Source: Azolla caroliniana
Lineage: Eukaryota; Polypodiophyta
DNA: 64,000 nucleotides
Reading direction: 5' to 3'
Assembly (NCBI GenBank): GCA_043228905.1
Contig: JBHGNT010000022.1
Location: 10,292,001-10,356,000, forward strand
Shown: piece by piece, positions 54,890 to 64,000 of the stretch
Layout: every line of letters starts with the position of its first letter
How positions within the stretch are numbered: position 1 is the first letter of the stretch
The notes under the pieces: model-generated
The model's database searches: none
What the model was told of the DNA's origin: nothing
The model's input: only the letters and a program-made list of their open reading frames with translations
Made by a program: the position numbers and the translations under genes

Positions 54890-56209
54890 ATGGAAGGCGG
54901 CAACAGCGGGCAGCCGGGGATGATGGTGCTGAATGCGCAGAACTACGCCGACTGGAAGATAAAGATGGAGGATCTGCTCATTGTTCGGGACCTATATGAA
55001 CCGATCGACAGGTCGGAAATACCCAAGGGGGTACTTGAGACGGAATGGAGGCTTTTGAACCGGAAAGCCGTTGCAACCATTCGGCAATACGTCGACGTGA
55101 GCGTTCTACAACATGTGGCGAACGACACCAACGCATATGAGATGTGGCGGAAGCTGTCGGGCCTCTACGAGAGGAAGAATGCGTTGAACCGGACCTCCCT
55201 GATGAGGAAGATAGTGAACCTCAAGTACCGGGACGGCGAGAGTATGGTGGAACACGTAAGCACGTTCATGGGATTCGTGAACCAGCTTGCGGCGATCAAG
55301 TTCCCGTTGGAGGATGCAATGCAAGCCATCATCCTGATGTGTACATTGCCGGAAAGCTGGGAGAACTTGGTGGTGACTCTCAGCACCTCCTGCACCGAAG
55401 ATAACTTGTCCCTACAAACGGTAAAGACAAGTATTTTGAACGAAGAAGCGCGTCGGAGAGATAAAGAACCGGCCTCCGACTCGAAGGCGCTGCTTACCGA
55501 ATCGGAACGGGGAAGACAACGGAACCGGAGTCCGCAAAGACGGGAGAAGTCTGGGACCCGGTCACAGTCAAGAGGAAGGCCCACATGCTTCCACTGTGGG
55601 AAGCCGGGGCACTTCCGGAAGAATTGTCGGCATTACCGAAAAGACAACGGAGCCGACGACACCGATTCGAAGAAGTCACCGGAGAGAAACGGTGCATACC
55701 GGGGAGCCACGGACCGGAGAGGTCCGGATCGGCGAGGGCAGGACCGGAAAGGAACGACGGCACTCGCGGCAAGTGAAGAAGAGATAATGCTCATTACCGA
55801 AGAGACGGAGCTGAACCTTGCCGGTGAAGAGATGACCTGGGTGGTCGATTCCGGAGCGTTGTTCCACCTGACCCCGGAGAAGAAATACTTCTCATCCTAC
55901 ACAGCCGGTGAGCACGGCTGTGTCCGGATGGGAAATGAAGGTACATGCCGGATTGCCGGCATAGGAGACGTGTGGCTGATGACATCAACCGGATGCAAAA
56001 TGCTGCTGAAGAATGTCCGACACGTTCCGGAGGTCCGATTGAACCTGATTTCGGCCGGGAGGCTAGACGATGAAGGCTACACAGGTAGCATCCGGAACGG
56101 CATAATGAAGTTCAGCAAGGGGACGGGCCCGGAAAGACAACACACTGTACCTGATGAATGCCCGGTTATGTCCGGAAGAGCTGAATGTGGCAGCCGACAC
56201 TGCCGGTGA
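54890..56209 (+). CDS. Gag and protease of the young Tnt1-like copia
   Basis: The ATG at 54890, shortly after the primer site, starts MEGGNSGQPGMMVLNAQNYA. A UBN2-type capsid part follows, then an Arg-rich part and a CCHC knuckle (CFHCGKPGHFRKNC near 55590). Protease follows with WVVDSGALFHLTPEK near 55845 and LLKNVRHVPEVRLNLISAGR. No stop occurs up to 56209. The frame then ends in an out-of-frame tail, while the GAG-pre-integrase region is open in the +1 frame from 56109. Gag and protease would build and mature the particle. This is the best-preserved gag in the window. Confidence 0.93.
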   Translation: MEGGNSGQPGMMVLNAQNYADWKIKMEDLLIVRDLYEPIDRSEIPKGVLETEWRLLNRKAVATIRQYVDVSVLQHVANDTNAYEMWRKLSGLYERKNALNRTSLMRKIVNLKYRDGESMVEHVSTFMGFVNQLAAIKFPLEDAMQAIILMCTLPESWENLVVTLSTSCTEDNLSLQTVKTSILNEEARRRDKEPASDSKALLTESERGRQRNRSPQRREKSGTRSQSRGRPTCFHCGKPGHFRKNCRHYRKDNGADDTDSKKSPERNGAYRGATDRRGPDRRGQDRKGTTALAASEEEIMLITEETELNLAGEEMTWVVDSGALFHLTPEKKYFSSYTAGEHGCVRMGNEGTCRIAGIGDVWLMTSTGCKMLLKNVRHVPEVRLNLISAGRLDDEGYTGSIRNGIMKFSKGTGPERQHTVPDECPVMSGRAECGSRHCR

Positions 56210-58949
56210 GCTGTGGCACAAGAGACTGTGCCACATGAGTGAGAAGGGGATGAAGAGGCTTGCAGAAGACAACCTTATTCCAGTGAAGCATGTGCACCTG
56301 GAGAAGTGCACCGATTGCCTGGCCGGTAAGCAGAACCGAACCTCCTTCCATTCAAGGCCACCGACGAGACGTAGCGCACCATTGGAGTTGGTGCACACTG
56401 ATGTGTGTCAGGTAGAAACGAAGTCACATGGCGGAGCCCAGTACTTCGTAACATTCATTGATGATCACAGCCGGAAGCTGTGGACAGCACCGTTGAAGAC
56501 AAAGGACCAAGTGTTGTGCTTCTTCAAAGAACTCCACGCGAGAGTGGGAAGGGAATCCGGCAAGAAGCTGAAAGCGATACGAGCGGATAACGGAGGGGAA
56601 TACCGGGGGCAGTTCCAGGAGTACTGTCGCTCGAAGGGAATCCGACTCGAGTTTACTGTGCCGAAGACGCCGGAACTAAACGGGCTGGCCGAGACGATGA
56701 ACCGGACCATAATGGAGAGGGTCCGGAGTATGCTGGCGCATGCGGAATTACCCAAGGGGTTTTGGGCTGAGGCGATGTCGACGGCGACATACGTGATAAA
56801 CAGATCACCCTCAGTACCTTTGGACGGGGACACGCCGCAGAGAGTGTGGACCGGTAGGGAAGTATCCTACCGGCATCTGAAGGTGTTCGGGTGTCTCGCA
56901 TACGTGCATGTGGCAAAGGACCGGAGAGGAAAGCTAGATCCAAAGACCCGGCCATGCATATTCCTCGGTTACGGCGACGACGAGTTCGGCTACCGAGTAT
57001 GGGACCCGGTCGACAAGAAGATATTCAGGAGTCGAGACATCATCTTCATGGAGGACAAGACACTCGCCGACTGGGAGTCGGAGAAGAAGATGAAGAGCTC
57101 CAAGTCGACCGGTGAGGATCAACTCTACGAAGAGCAGTCCCGACCGGCAAGGGACCGGTTAGCACTCGAGGATCAGGCCGAAGACGGTGAAGAAACAGAA
57201 CCGGCCGAAGAAGATGAAAATGATACCGGAACCGGCCCCGATCCCGAAATGGATTCGGATGAAGAAGAATCGGAAGAACCGGTTACCGAAGCTCCGGAAC
57301 GGAGATATCCTCTAAGAGAGAGAAGGGCCCCCCGGAGATTTCCGGAACCAGAGCACGTGCTGCTAACCGACGAGGGGGAGCCGGAGAGCTTTGAAGAAGC
57401 AAAGCATGACACCCAGAGCCGCAGGTGGTTGAGTGCCATGCAGGACGAGATGGATTCCCTGCATGAGAACCACACATATGAACTTGTGGAGTTGCCGAAA
57501 GGAAAGCGGGCACTTCGAAACAAGTGGGTGTTCAAGCTGAAACCGGGAGATGCCGGAAACCCCCCGAGATACAAAGCCAGGATCGTGGTGAAGGGGTTTC
57601 AGCAGAAGAAGGGCGTCGATTTCGACGAGATATTTGCCCCGGTAGTGAAGATGACCTCCATTCGGACGGTGCTGAGCATAGCGGCAAGCATGGACCTCGA
57701 GGTAGAACAGATGGACGTGAAGACATCATTCCTTCACGGTGACCTCGAAGAAGAGATCTACATGCAGCAACCGGAAGGATTCGAGAAGAAAGGGAAGGAG
57801 CACCTGGTATGCCGGTTGAAGAAGAGCCTTTACGAACTGAAGCAGGCTCCCCGGCAATGGTACCGGAAGTTCGACTCCTTCATGACCGACGAAGGGTACC
57901 TCAAAACGCAGTCCGACCACTGTGTGTTTGTGAAGAAGTTCGAAGGAGGAGACTTTCTAATACTCCTCCTGTACGTGGACGACATGTTGATCGTCGGACG
58001 GGACCAGGTCAAGATTCGGATGCTGAAGAAGGCTCTTCACCGAACCTTCTCAATGAAGGACCTGGGTCCGGCGAGGCAAATACTAGGGATGCATATCATC
58101 CGGGACCGGAAGAAGAAGCAGTTGTGGCTGTCACAGGAGAAGTACGTAACAAAGGTGCTTCACCGGTTCAACATGTCGGAAGCAAGACCGGTCGGGTCAA
58201 CACTCCCGGCAAACTGCAAGCTGTCCAGCAAGCAAAGCCCCAAGACAAAGGCTGAGAAGGAGGACATGATGAAAGTACCATATGCCTCTGCCGTCGGGAG
58301 CTTGATGTACGCGATGGTGTGTACCCGACCGGACATAGGATATGCAGTCGGAGTGGTGAGCCGGTACATGAGCAATCCCGGCAAAGAGCACTGGAACGCG
58401 GTCAAGTGGATACTCCGATACCTGAAGGGCACGGCAAACGTGTGCCTCCGATTTGGCTCCGGTAAGCCCGAACTCGACGGCTTCACTGATTCGGATATGT
58501 CGGCTGATGCAGATACCAGCCGGTCCACGTCAGGGTATGTGATGACGTATGCAGGGGGAGCTGTTTCATGGCAGTCGAGGCTGCAGAAAACGGTTGCGTT
58601 GTCAACCACGGAGGCGGAGTACATGGCGACTGTTGAAGCCGGCAAGGAAATAATATGGATGAAGGACTTCATTAGAGAGCTCGGTATCCGGCAGGAGGAG
58701 TACCGACTCTACTGCGACAGTCAGAGTGCCATCCACCTTGCGAAGAATGCGGCCTATCACTCCCGGACGAAGCACATCCAACGTAGATACCACTGGATCC
58801 GGGAAAGGATAGAAGACAAGGAGTTCGTGCTGACGAAGATCCACACGGACGAGAACGGGTCAGATATGCTGACCAAAGTGCTCACACCCGACAAGCTGGA
58901 AGCATGCCGGAAGAGGATCGGATTGGAGAGACATCCCATGCCGAAGTGA
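56109..58949 (+). CDS. Integrase, reverse transcriptase and RNase H of the young copia
   Basis: One open frame, with the first ATG at 56154. Domains in order: GAG-pre-integrase zinc site (ELWHKRLCHM ... CTDCLAGKQ), integrase core (HTDVC; RADNGGEYRGQF; PELNGLAE as D, D, E), acidic linker, RT with FDEIFAPVVKMTSIRTVL, MDVKTSFLHGDLEEEIY and catalytic LYVDDMLIVG, then RNase H with TDSDMSADAD, STTEAEYMAT, YCDSQSAIHL and SRTKHIQ. All catalytic residues are present. It overlaps the gag/protease frame by about 100 nt in the +1 frame. Copia elements normally use one frame, so either a base was lost or a frameshift is used. Confidence 0.94.
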   Translation, partial: SSARGRARKDNTLYLMNARLCPEELNVAADTAGELWHKRLCHMSEKGMKRLAEDNLIPVKHVHLEKCTDCLAGKQNRTSFHSRPPTRRSAPLELVHTDVCQVETKSHGGAQYFVTFIDDHSRKLWTAPLKTKDQVLCFFKELHARVGRESGKKLKAIRADNGGEYRGQFQEYCRSKGIRLEFTVPKTPELNGLAETMNRTIMERVRSMLAHAELPKGFWAEAMSTATYVINRSPSVPLDGDTPQRVWTGREVSYRHLKVFGCLAYVHVAKDRRGKLDPKTRPCIFLGYGDDEFGYRVWDPVDKKIFRSRDIIFMEDKTLADWESEKKMKSSKSTGEDQLYEEQSRPARDRLALEDQAEDGEETEPAEEDENDTGTGPDPEMDSDEEESEEPVTEAPERRYPLRERRAPRRFPEPEHVLLTDEGEPESFEEAKHDTQSRRWLSAMQDEMDSLHENHTYELVELPKGKRALRNKWVFKLKPGDAGNPPRYKARIVVKGFQQKKGVDFDEIFAPVVKMTSIRTVLSIAASMDLEVEQMDVKTSFLHGDLEEEIYMQQPEGFEKKGKEHLVCRLKKSLYELKQAPRQWYRKFDSFMTDEGYLKTQSDHCVFVKKFEGGDFLILLLYVDDMLIVGRDQVKIRMLKKALHRTFSMKDLGPARQILGMHIIRDRKKKQLWLSQEKYVTKVLHRFNMSEARPVGSTLPANCKLSSKQSPKTKAEKEDMMKVPYASAVGSLMYAMVCTRPDIGYAVGVVSRYMSNPGKEHWNAVKWILRYLKGTANVCLRFGSGKPELDGFTDSDMSADADTSRSTSGYVMTYAGGAVSWQSRLQKTVALSTTEAEYMATVEAGKEIIWMKDFIRELGIRQEEYRLYCDSQSAIHLAKNAAYHSRTKHIQRRYHWIRERIEDKEFVLTKIHTDENGSDMLTKVLTPDKLEACRKRIGLERHPMPK

Positions 58950-58959
58950 AGGGGGAGTT

Positions 58960-59568
58960 TGTTAGGATATCGGTCCCTCCGGATGGGATGTCCGGAGATG
59001 AATGACGGCAAGCCCGGTTACGGCTACGGAGCCGGATGATGAAGACCCCGGCTACGGAGCCGGATGACGAAGACCCCGGCTACGGAGCCGGATGACGAAT
59101 GTACCCGGAGAGAGAGAGATCCGGATGCGGGGACATATTTATGAATATGTTTGCCAAGGGCCCTTGAGGCTATATTTGTAAATAGCCCGAAAGTCATATG
59201 TGTATAAATATGACTTAGGGCAAACAGTTTTAATGTTGTTGCTCATTTTATGTTTTCAGCCGAGAGAGCGAAGTGAGAGCAGCCGAGAGAGAGAGAGAGA
59301 GAAAGGAAGAGGTCGATGCCTCTGTGTATTACCGCCGCTTGTGGCGAAGACAGTGAGCTCAAGGTTGTTGCCTTGTAGCTTCACCATTGTACATCTCTGT
59401 GTATAGTGATAGTTGGAGTTTGAGGACTCCCGTGGTTTTTCCCATTTAGGGTTTTCCACGTAAAACACCCTGTGTACTCTTCTCTCTATTGTCTTCGTGC
59501 ATTTTGTATTTCCTGTTTTCTGTGAGTTGATCCTATTCCTCGGTTGTGGCCGAGCACTGTGTTCAACA
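58960..59568 (+). repeat. 3' LTR of the young Tnt1-like copia
   Basis: 609 bp, preceded by the polypurine tract aagggggagtt and followed by the CATTC duplication. Three units of the 28-bp repeat. Differences from the 5' LTR noticed: gtcgat for gtcgac and gccgctt for gccgcct. Confidence 0.95.
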
Positions 59569-61165
59569 CATTCTTGCCCAAGGCAATGTTTGTTTAGCAA
59601 AATTTGGCAATAAAGTAGCTTTTCTAGCCAACATATGCAAATGCAAATTAAGAATATTTATCCCTCCACTCAATCGTGGAGTGCATATCTTCTCAAGTGA
59701 TAGGAGTCGTATACCTCTATACGACTGGCTAGAGCACCAAAAGTTGCTTATAATTTCTAAGTTAATCTTTTTTATCATGTGTTTCGGCCAATCAATCATA
59801 ATTAAGTAATATACTTCATGTAAGCCATGAATATAGATTGCACTATCCGCAATTTGACATGGAGTGGCCATGTTGCAATCTTCCAATAGCTTAGCTTTTG
59901 TCTCACTTTTTGCAGAACCCATTTGCATTCCATCCCAATGGATAACCAAGATGTCTAACCATTTTATTTGGGCTAACAACTTGACCTGGCCACAAAAGTT
60001 GATGCAAACTATATGGTGTCAAGGGTAGAAGTTTGGACTTGTTGAAGTTTACATGCAATCCGGCAACTAATCCATACAATTTAAGGGCATCCATAATCAT
60101 CCTCATATCATTTGGATTGTTTTGTGATAGGAATGATGTATCATCTGCATATGCTTGAGCCACGAAATCATGTCCGTCTTTCATTTGCAAATCGTGTAGT
60201 TGACCAATTAATACTAGATTATCCATGTACAATAGTAGTGGATGAGTTGCAATTGCATACAACAATGCACTTACAGGACAACCTTGTCATACTGATTTGG
60301 CCAAGCTCCATGAATCTGTCAATCCACCCTCAATAATGCATGAAGATGTGCTAGACCCATAAAGCCAATAGATTACTTGAGACATTTTCGGACCAAATCC
60401 TAGTTTGACCATTGTGGCTGCCACAAAATCTCATTGGATGGTGTCAAAGGCCTTTTCAATGTCAATTTGCATGAGCAATACATCTTGTTTGGTGTATTTT
60501 GCATACTCAATTCCAATATTGGCATTGGCAATATTATCTGTAATTTGCCTTTGGGGAATGAACCTGTACCGGTTTATGTGGATGCCTCCCAACAAAGTGC
60601 CCTTAATACAATTAGCAATTATCTTTGCAATAAGTTTATAGATCACTGGCATGAGAGTGATTGGTCGCCAATCCAAAAAAGATTCACACAATTTCTTTTT
60701 GGGGTATTAATTTGACCAAACCTTCTTTCCATGAGATCGGCATATCCCGTTGTTGTCAAACATTATTTGCCATAGATAGGATTAAATCCTTAAGGAAATC
60801 CCAAATTCTGCAATGAACTCTAACGTAATACCATCCCAACCAGACACTTTGCTTTTCCCAAGGCCCTTCCGAGCCTCCAAAAGCTCATCCATTGTGAATG
60901 TTTCATCCAAAGCAATAGCTTTATCAACACAAATAGTGGGTTGAACTAGTGACAAGAATGTATCTCTGGCTTGTTTAACTTCATCTATAACAACTACATT
61001 GTTCTCAAAGATGTGAGAGAAGTGAGTTACACATTCTTTCGCTAGATCAAGTCGGATTGTAGTCCACAAACCATCACTAGTTTTGATCAATTTAATGGAT
61101 TCCTTTTCGCGTATTAGATGCAACCTTTTCAAGAAGGATTTAGAAGAGCATCCTTTGTCTTTCAA
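59569..61165 (-). pseudogene. LINE reverse transcriptase, part two of split LINE
   Basis: On the minus strand from 61165: a linker part (KDKGCSSKSFLKRLHLIREK ... KVSGWDGITLEFIAEFG), RT blocks DWRPITLMPVIYKLIAKIIA, QRQITDNIANANI, LMQIDIEKAFDTIQ, QGCPVSALLYAIATHP and the catalytic AQAYADDTSFLSQ. It ends LPNFAKQTLPWARM at the copia insertion and continues at 54165. Frame changes near 60700, 60430, 60290 and 59990 make it a pseudogene. The endonuclease is missing. Confidence 0.9.
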
Positions 61166-61303
61166 TGGAAACTAGAAGGGTTCTATACTTTGTAGTAAGT
61201 TAGTCATGGCGGTGTTTTTTTCTTTCATAATGAAAGCCATTATTTATGAAAGAAAAAAGAGAGTGTGTGAAAGAAAGATTTTGTGTGTTTGTTTGGTTGG
61301 ATG
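61166..61303. other. Junction stretch before poly-G
   Basis: Short A/T-rich link with a tttctttcataatgaaag palindrome near 61220-61250. No gene. Confidence 0.5.
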
Positions 61304-61304
61304 A

Positions 61305-61321
61305 AGGGGGGGGGGGGGGGG

Positions 61322-61355
<34 letters not shown>
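61305..61355. repeat. Poly-G run followed by GA microsatellite
   Basis: About 20 G in a row, then about fifteen ga units. The second such G run in the window. Confidence 0.9.
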
Positions 61356-61358
<3 letters not shown>

Positions 61359-62270
61359 GAGACTTCGGCAGGAATTGAACAATATCCGCCAAAAGGACAT
61401 GTCACATGTAAGATCAAGACCATTTGTGACTCACTTACCTCCATCAACATAAACGTCGAAGAGGACCGATCTGATCAAGACGACAATATTGGCAAGGGAA
61501 AATCCTCCTTCATTTCTCGACCTCCAATCTATGTTATTGGTTAAAGAAAGTCATGTTAAATCTAAAAACGAGACATTTGAAAGAAAAACGTTCTTCTCAT
61601 GTTTGGATAATGCTCGAGGACGGGGTCGAACAAGAAGAGACCAATTCGGCCAAGGAAGAGGAAACAAATTTGACCCATCAAATGAATATCACATGAATTG
61701 CCGGCAAGACAGTGAGAGTACTTGTGGAAAATTCAGAAGAAGGGTGACCTTTCACGCCAAACGAGGTCCACAAAATAGGCTTGTCAAGTATGATTACTAT
61801 GGGAAGATCGGGCATTTGTTTGGAGGAGTGCCAAAAGAAAAGAGGTGAGTCGGGTTCCACAAGCCGACAACTCACAAACTATGCAACCAACTTTGAATTC
61901 GAAGACTATGGAGGAATGTTCGTCATGAGACACAAAGCAAACACCATGTCAGCATCCAATTCAACTAGCACCTCTAAATGACAAGAAGTATGGTTTGTCG
62001 ACTCCAGTGCCTCAAATCACATGACATCCCACGAGGAGTGGTTTAGTGACTTGCTTACGCTCGATTGACCCGGTTATGTGGAGATAGGGGATGATACTAC
62101 ACATCCAATCCAACATGTCGGCAATGTCCTATTCGGCAAAGAAAGCCAAAACACATGCATTAAGAATGTATTGCATGTGTCGACTATAACAAAGAATCTA
62201 GTTTCTGTCAGCCAAGTTGTGGAATAAGGAATGCAAGTAGGCTTCAATAAAGGTGGATGTTTATAGAAAA
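61356..62270 (+). pseudogene. Copia gag and protease fragment
   Basis: Begins inside gag (LRLRQELNNIRQKDMS), then SFLDLQSMLLVKESHV, a basic part, and a degraded knuckle (YDYYGKIGHLFGGVP) lacking all Cys. Protease follows as WFVDSSASNHMTSHEEWF, with Ser in place of Gly in the D-S-G motif, and then CIKNVLHVSTITKNLVSVSQ. Stops occur at several places. It is cut at 62270 by a copia LTR. Confidence 0.82.
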
Positions 62271-62810
62271 TGTTGAGAGACAACCTAAACATGTGCCGAA
62301 TCGGTTAAAGATTGATCGACTAAGCCCGAATCAGTTGAAGAAGTCGAGAGCTGAATCGAATAGAGTTTGATTTGGGTATGCCGAGTCGGGGGGAATCTGA
62401 TAGGCCGTTAGGAACCTATATTCCTATTATAGTAAGTAGGAATGTTATAGGTTGTTAGTGTCAAGCTCATTTATGAGCATTCAAGTACTTGAGTTAGCCC
62501 ACTCATCAAGGCTTGTATATAAATGTTGGCATAAAAGGCCGACCCCTTCCAATTTGTATCTTAGTGTGAACATGTCCAAATAGTTAGGGCTTAGTATATA
62601 AGCAATAACCTAACATTGTAATACGTGCTACTTGATCATTCTTGTATCTAGAGTCTCTTTGAGAGAGAGAGAGAGAGAGAGAGCAGAAATACCAAAGTTT
62701 CCATTAAAGCTTAAGAGTGTGTCTATCTTATTGTCTTCATCCTTTCTGTGTTGTTTGTTGAGTACTTCTAGACAAATCCTCAAACGTTTTTCCACGCATA
62801 TCTGTTCACA
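62271..62810 (+). repeat. 5' LTR of copia (TGTTGAG family)
   Basis: Starts TGTTGAG and ends TTCACA, 540 bp. It shares aggccgttaggaacc, agtaagtaggaat and gtgtcaagctcatt blocks with the LTRs at 27902 and 28431. A GA microsatellite lies at 62660-62682. The primer site follows two bases later. Confidence 0.85.
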
Positions 62811-62812
62811 AC

Positions 62813-62824
62813 TGGTATCAGAGC
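62813..62824 (+). other. Primer binding site
   Basis: TGGTATCAGAGC, exact copia-type methionine-tRNA primer site directly after the LTR. Confidence 0.93.
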
Positions 62825-62894
62825 GAACCTGTTGCTCGACAGCAACGAAACAAAAATAACTAAAGGAAAAGATCAGGTTACTTCCACAAAGAAC

Positions 62895-63376
62895 ATGACC
62901 TCAACATTCAGAACAGGAGTTGTGATCCGAAAGTTCGACGGCAAAAACTTTGCCCTATGGAAGGAGATGATGCATGACTTACTGATCATTCGAAGATAGG
63001 TTAAAACCATCCGGCATAGTGAAAAGCTTGCTACAATGTCAGTTGAAGAGTGGAGATCAATAGATGAAATCGCTCACTCCACCATTTGGATGCATCTAAC
63101 CGAAAACATATACTTCAGCATGGCAAAAGAGACGACAACGTTTTCATCCTATTCTCATTGTGGGAGAAACTACAAGCTGTATAGGAGAAGAAATCCTCAT
63201 CATCGAAACTGATATTGATCAGACAACTATTCAACATGGAGATGAGAGAGACCGATCCAGCCACCTCCCACATCAATACCTTCAGCCAGGTGCTGTTTGA
63301 ACTCTCCTCCCAAGGGATTAAATTCAAAGAAGAAGTGAAAGCCCTTGTCCTCTTGTCTGTTGACATATTTCGGTAG
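62895..63376 (+). pseudogene. Copia gag, N-terminal part
   Basis: ATG at 62895 starts MTSTFRTGVVIRKFDGKNFA, then LWKEMMHDLLIIRR and a stop. After further coding (MSVEEWRSIDEIAHSTIWMH, LTENIYFSMAKETTT) a frame change leads to a UBN2-type part with LILIRQLFNMEMRETDPATS. It is cut at 63376 by another copia LTR. Non-functional. Confidence 0.85.
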
Positions 63377-63557
63377 TGATGTATGTGAACACACTTAGGA
63401 CAGTGATGTGTGAACACACTTAGGACAATGATGTGTGTGAACACACTTAGGACAACAGGGGCATTTTTTCCCTCTTTAGGAGGCTTTTCCCCCTATCTAT
63501 ATATACTCTCATAACCCTAAAGTGGGTAAGTTTTTTGGGATTCAAAGCCAGAACCCA
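63377..63557 (+). repeat. Very short copia 5' LTR with triple repeat
   Basis: About 181 bp, from TGATGTATG to agaaccca. The first 75 bp hold three copies of a unit like tgatgtgtgtgaacacac plus ttaggacaa. A TATA-like ctatatatactctc lies near 63497. The exact primer site follows, which supports the 3' end. Confidence 0.78.
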
Positions 63558-63561
63558 ATAG

Positions 63562-63574
63562 TGGTATCAGAGCC
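63562..63574 (+). other. Primer binding site of the last copia
   Basis: TGGTATCAGAGCC, four bases after the short LTR; matches the copia methionine-tRNA site exactly. Confidence 0.92.
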
Positions 63575-63898
63575 AAAAAGCAACATTTGAGTAGTAAAGC
63601 AATGGCTCTCATACGTAGTCCGTATGTGCCATCTGTGGTGGCATTTTTGTTGTTGTTGAAAAAACCAATTTCTATGTGTTTTCTTCCTCTGCGCAGTTTC
63701 AGTTGTGTTTTTTTTTCTGCTTCCAACTCGATTCAATCCTAGAAAAAACCGCCTTGAGTCTTCCAAGACATTCCTATAACCCTCAGAAATAAGATTTGCT
63801 TCCCTTTTCTCTTCACTTATTCATCTTTCAAGTTAAAGAGGTATGTTATTCCCTTCAGTAGTCCATTTTTTACATCAAAATGTGTTCAATCCACGACC

Positions 63899-64000
63899 AT
63901 GGCTGAGAGCAATGATGTATTTCTGATGCTTGCTATTGAGGATAAACTGGATGGAACAAATTACCCTCTTTGGGCTTATATGATGCACCATGTATTAGTA
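63899..64000 (+). CDS. Copia gag start, cut by the window edge
   Basis: ATG at 63899 opens MAESNDVFLMLAIEDKLDGT followed by NYPLWAYMMHHVLV, a typical copia gag N-terminus (DUF4219-like opening and W-x-x-x-M core). It is open to the window end. The leader from the primer site is about 325 bp, longer than in the other copia elements here, and carries a pyrimidine-rich stretch ending cttcag that could be a splice acceptor. Whether the element is intact cannot be seen. Confidence 0.85.
   Translation, partial: MAESNDVFLMLAIEDKLDGTNYPLWAYMMHHVLV

Noticed and set aside
61246-61452. Gly/Glu/Arg-rich open frame
   Set aside because: It is a translation of the poly-G and GA tracts.

Overview
The window is plant nuclear DNA, very rich in transposable elements. 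Two spliced host genes support this: a malectin-like leucine-rich-repeat receptor kinase on the plus strand (32959-40737) and TIC40, a chloroplast protein-import co-chaperone, on the minus strand (45983-51575). Plant-type Ty1/copia, Ty3/gypsy, LINE, hAT and Mutator-type elements fill most of the rest. I do not assign a species. There are no bacterial operons, CRISPR arrays or phage genes.

Layout. 1-4272: a decayed minus-strand copia, running off the left edge, that sits inside a minus-strand chromodomain gypsy (4268-7985). That gypsy has the unusual order pol end - single LTR - gag - RT. 7990-11589: fragments of three plus-strand copia elements and a decayed coiled-coil reading frame. 11590-14519: a broken partial copy of the receptor-kinase gene, lying where a copia integrase and reverse transcriptase should be. 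14520-18962: that copia's RNase H, split by another copia (14759-18906) with a 5-bp target duplication. 19680-26696: a GC-rich gypsy whose RT and integrase look like fungal-type gypsy elements. 26700-30162: more copia pieces, a solo LTR, and a third kinase fragment joined to a copia RNase H. 30163-32958: intergenic DNA with a perfect Mutator-type foldback MITE.

32959-40737 is the receptor kinase. I could place 14 exons with canonical junctions that join into 2850 nt with no frame break. A 5'-truncated LINE with an uninterrupted 919-codon frame lies just downstream (40962-43939). TIC40 follows on the other strand, also in 14 exons. Its exon 10 carries one extra base in a T run, which breaks the frame. 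Just upstream of TIC40 are a GA-rich minisatellite (51583-52068) and a hAT-type MITE with an exact 8-bp target duplication. 52640-61165: LINE fragments, one of them split by the youngest element of the window, a nearly intact Tnt1-like copia (54166-59568) with a 5-bp target duplication. 61356-64000: stacked copia gag/protease remains and two new copia 5' ends, the last running off the right edge.

The genes do not form one pathway. The main story is repeated nesting of retroelements and repeated movement of pieces of one receptor-kinase gene into retroelement contexts. The strongest observations are the kinase segment inside a copia, the nested insertions with exact target duplications, the fungal-like gypsy, the single-base break in TIC40, and LTRs of one element that differ by three tandem-repeat units. 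I did not find a convincing wholly new biological system.
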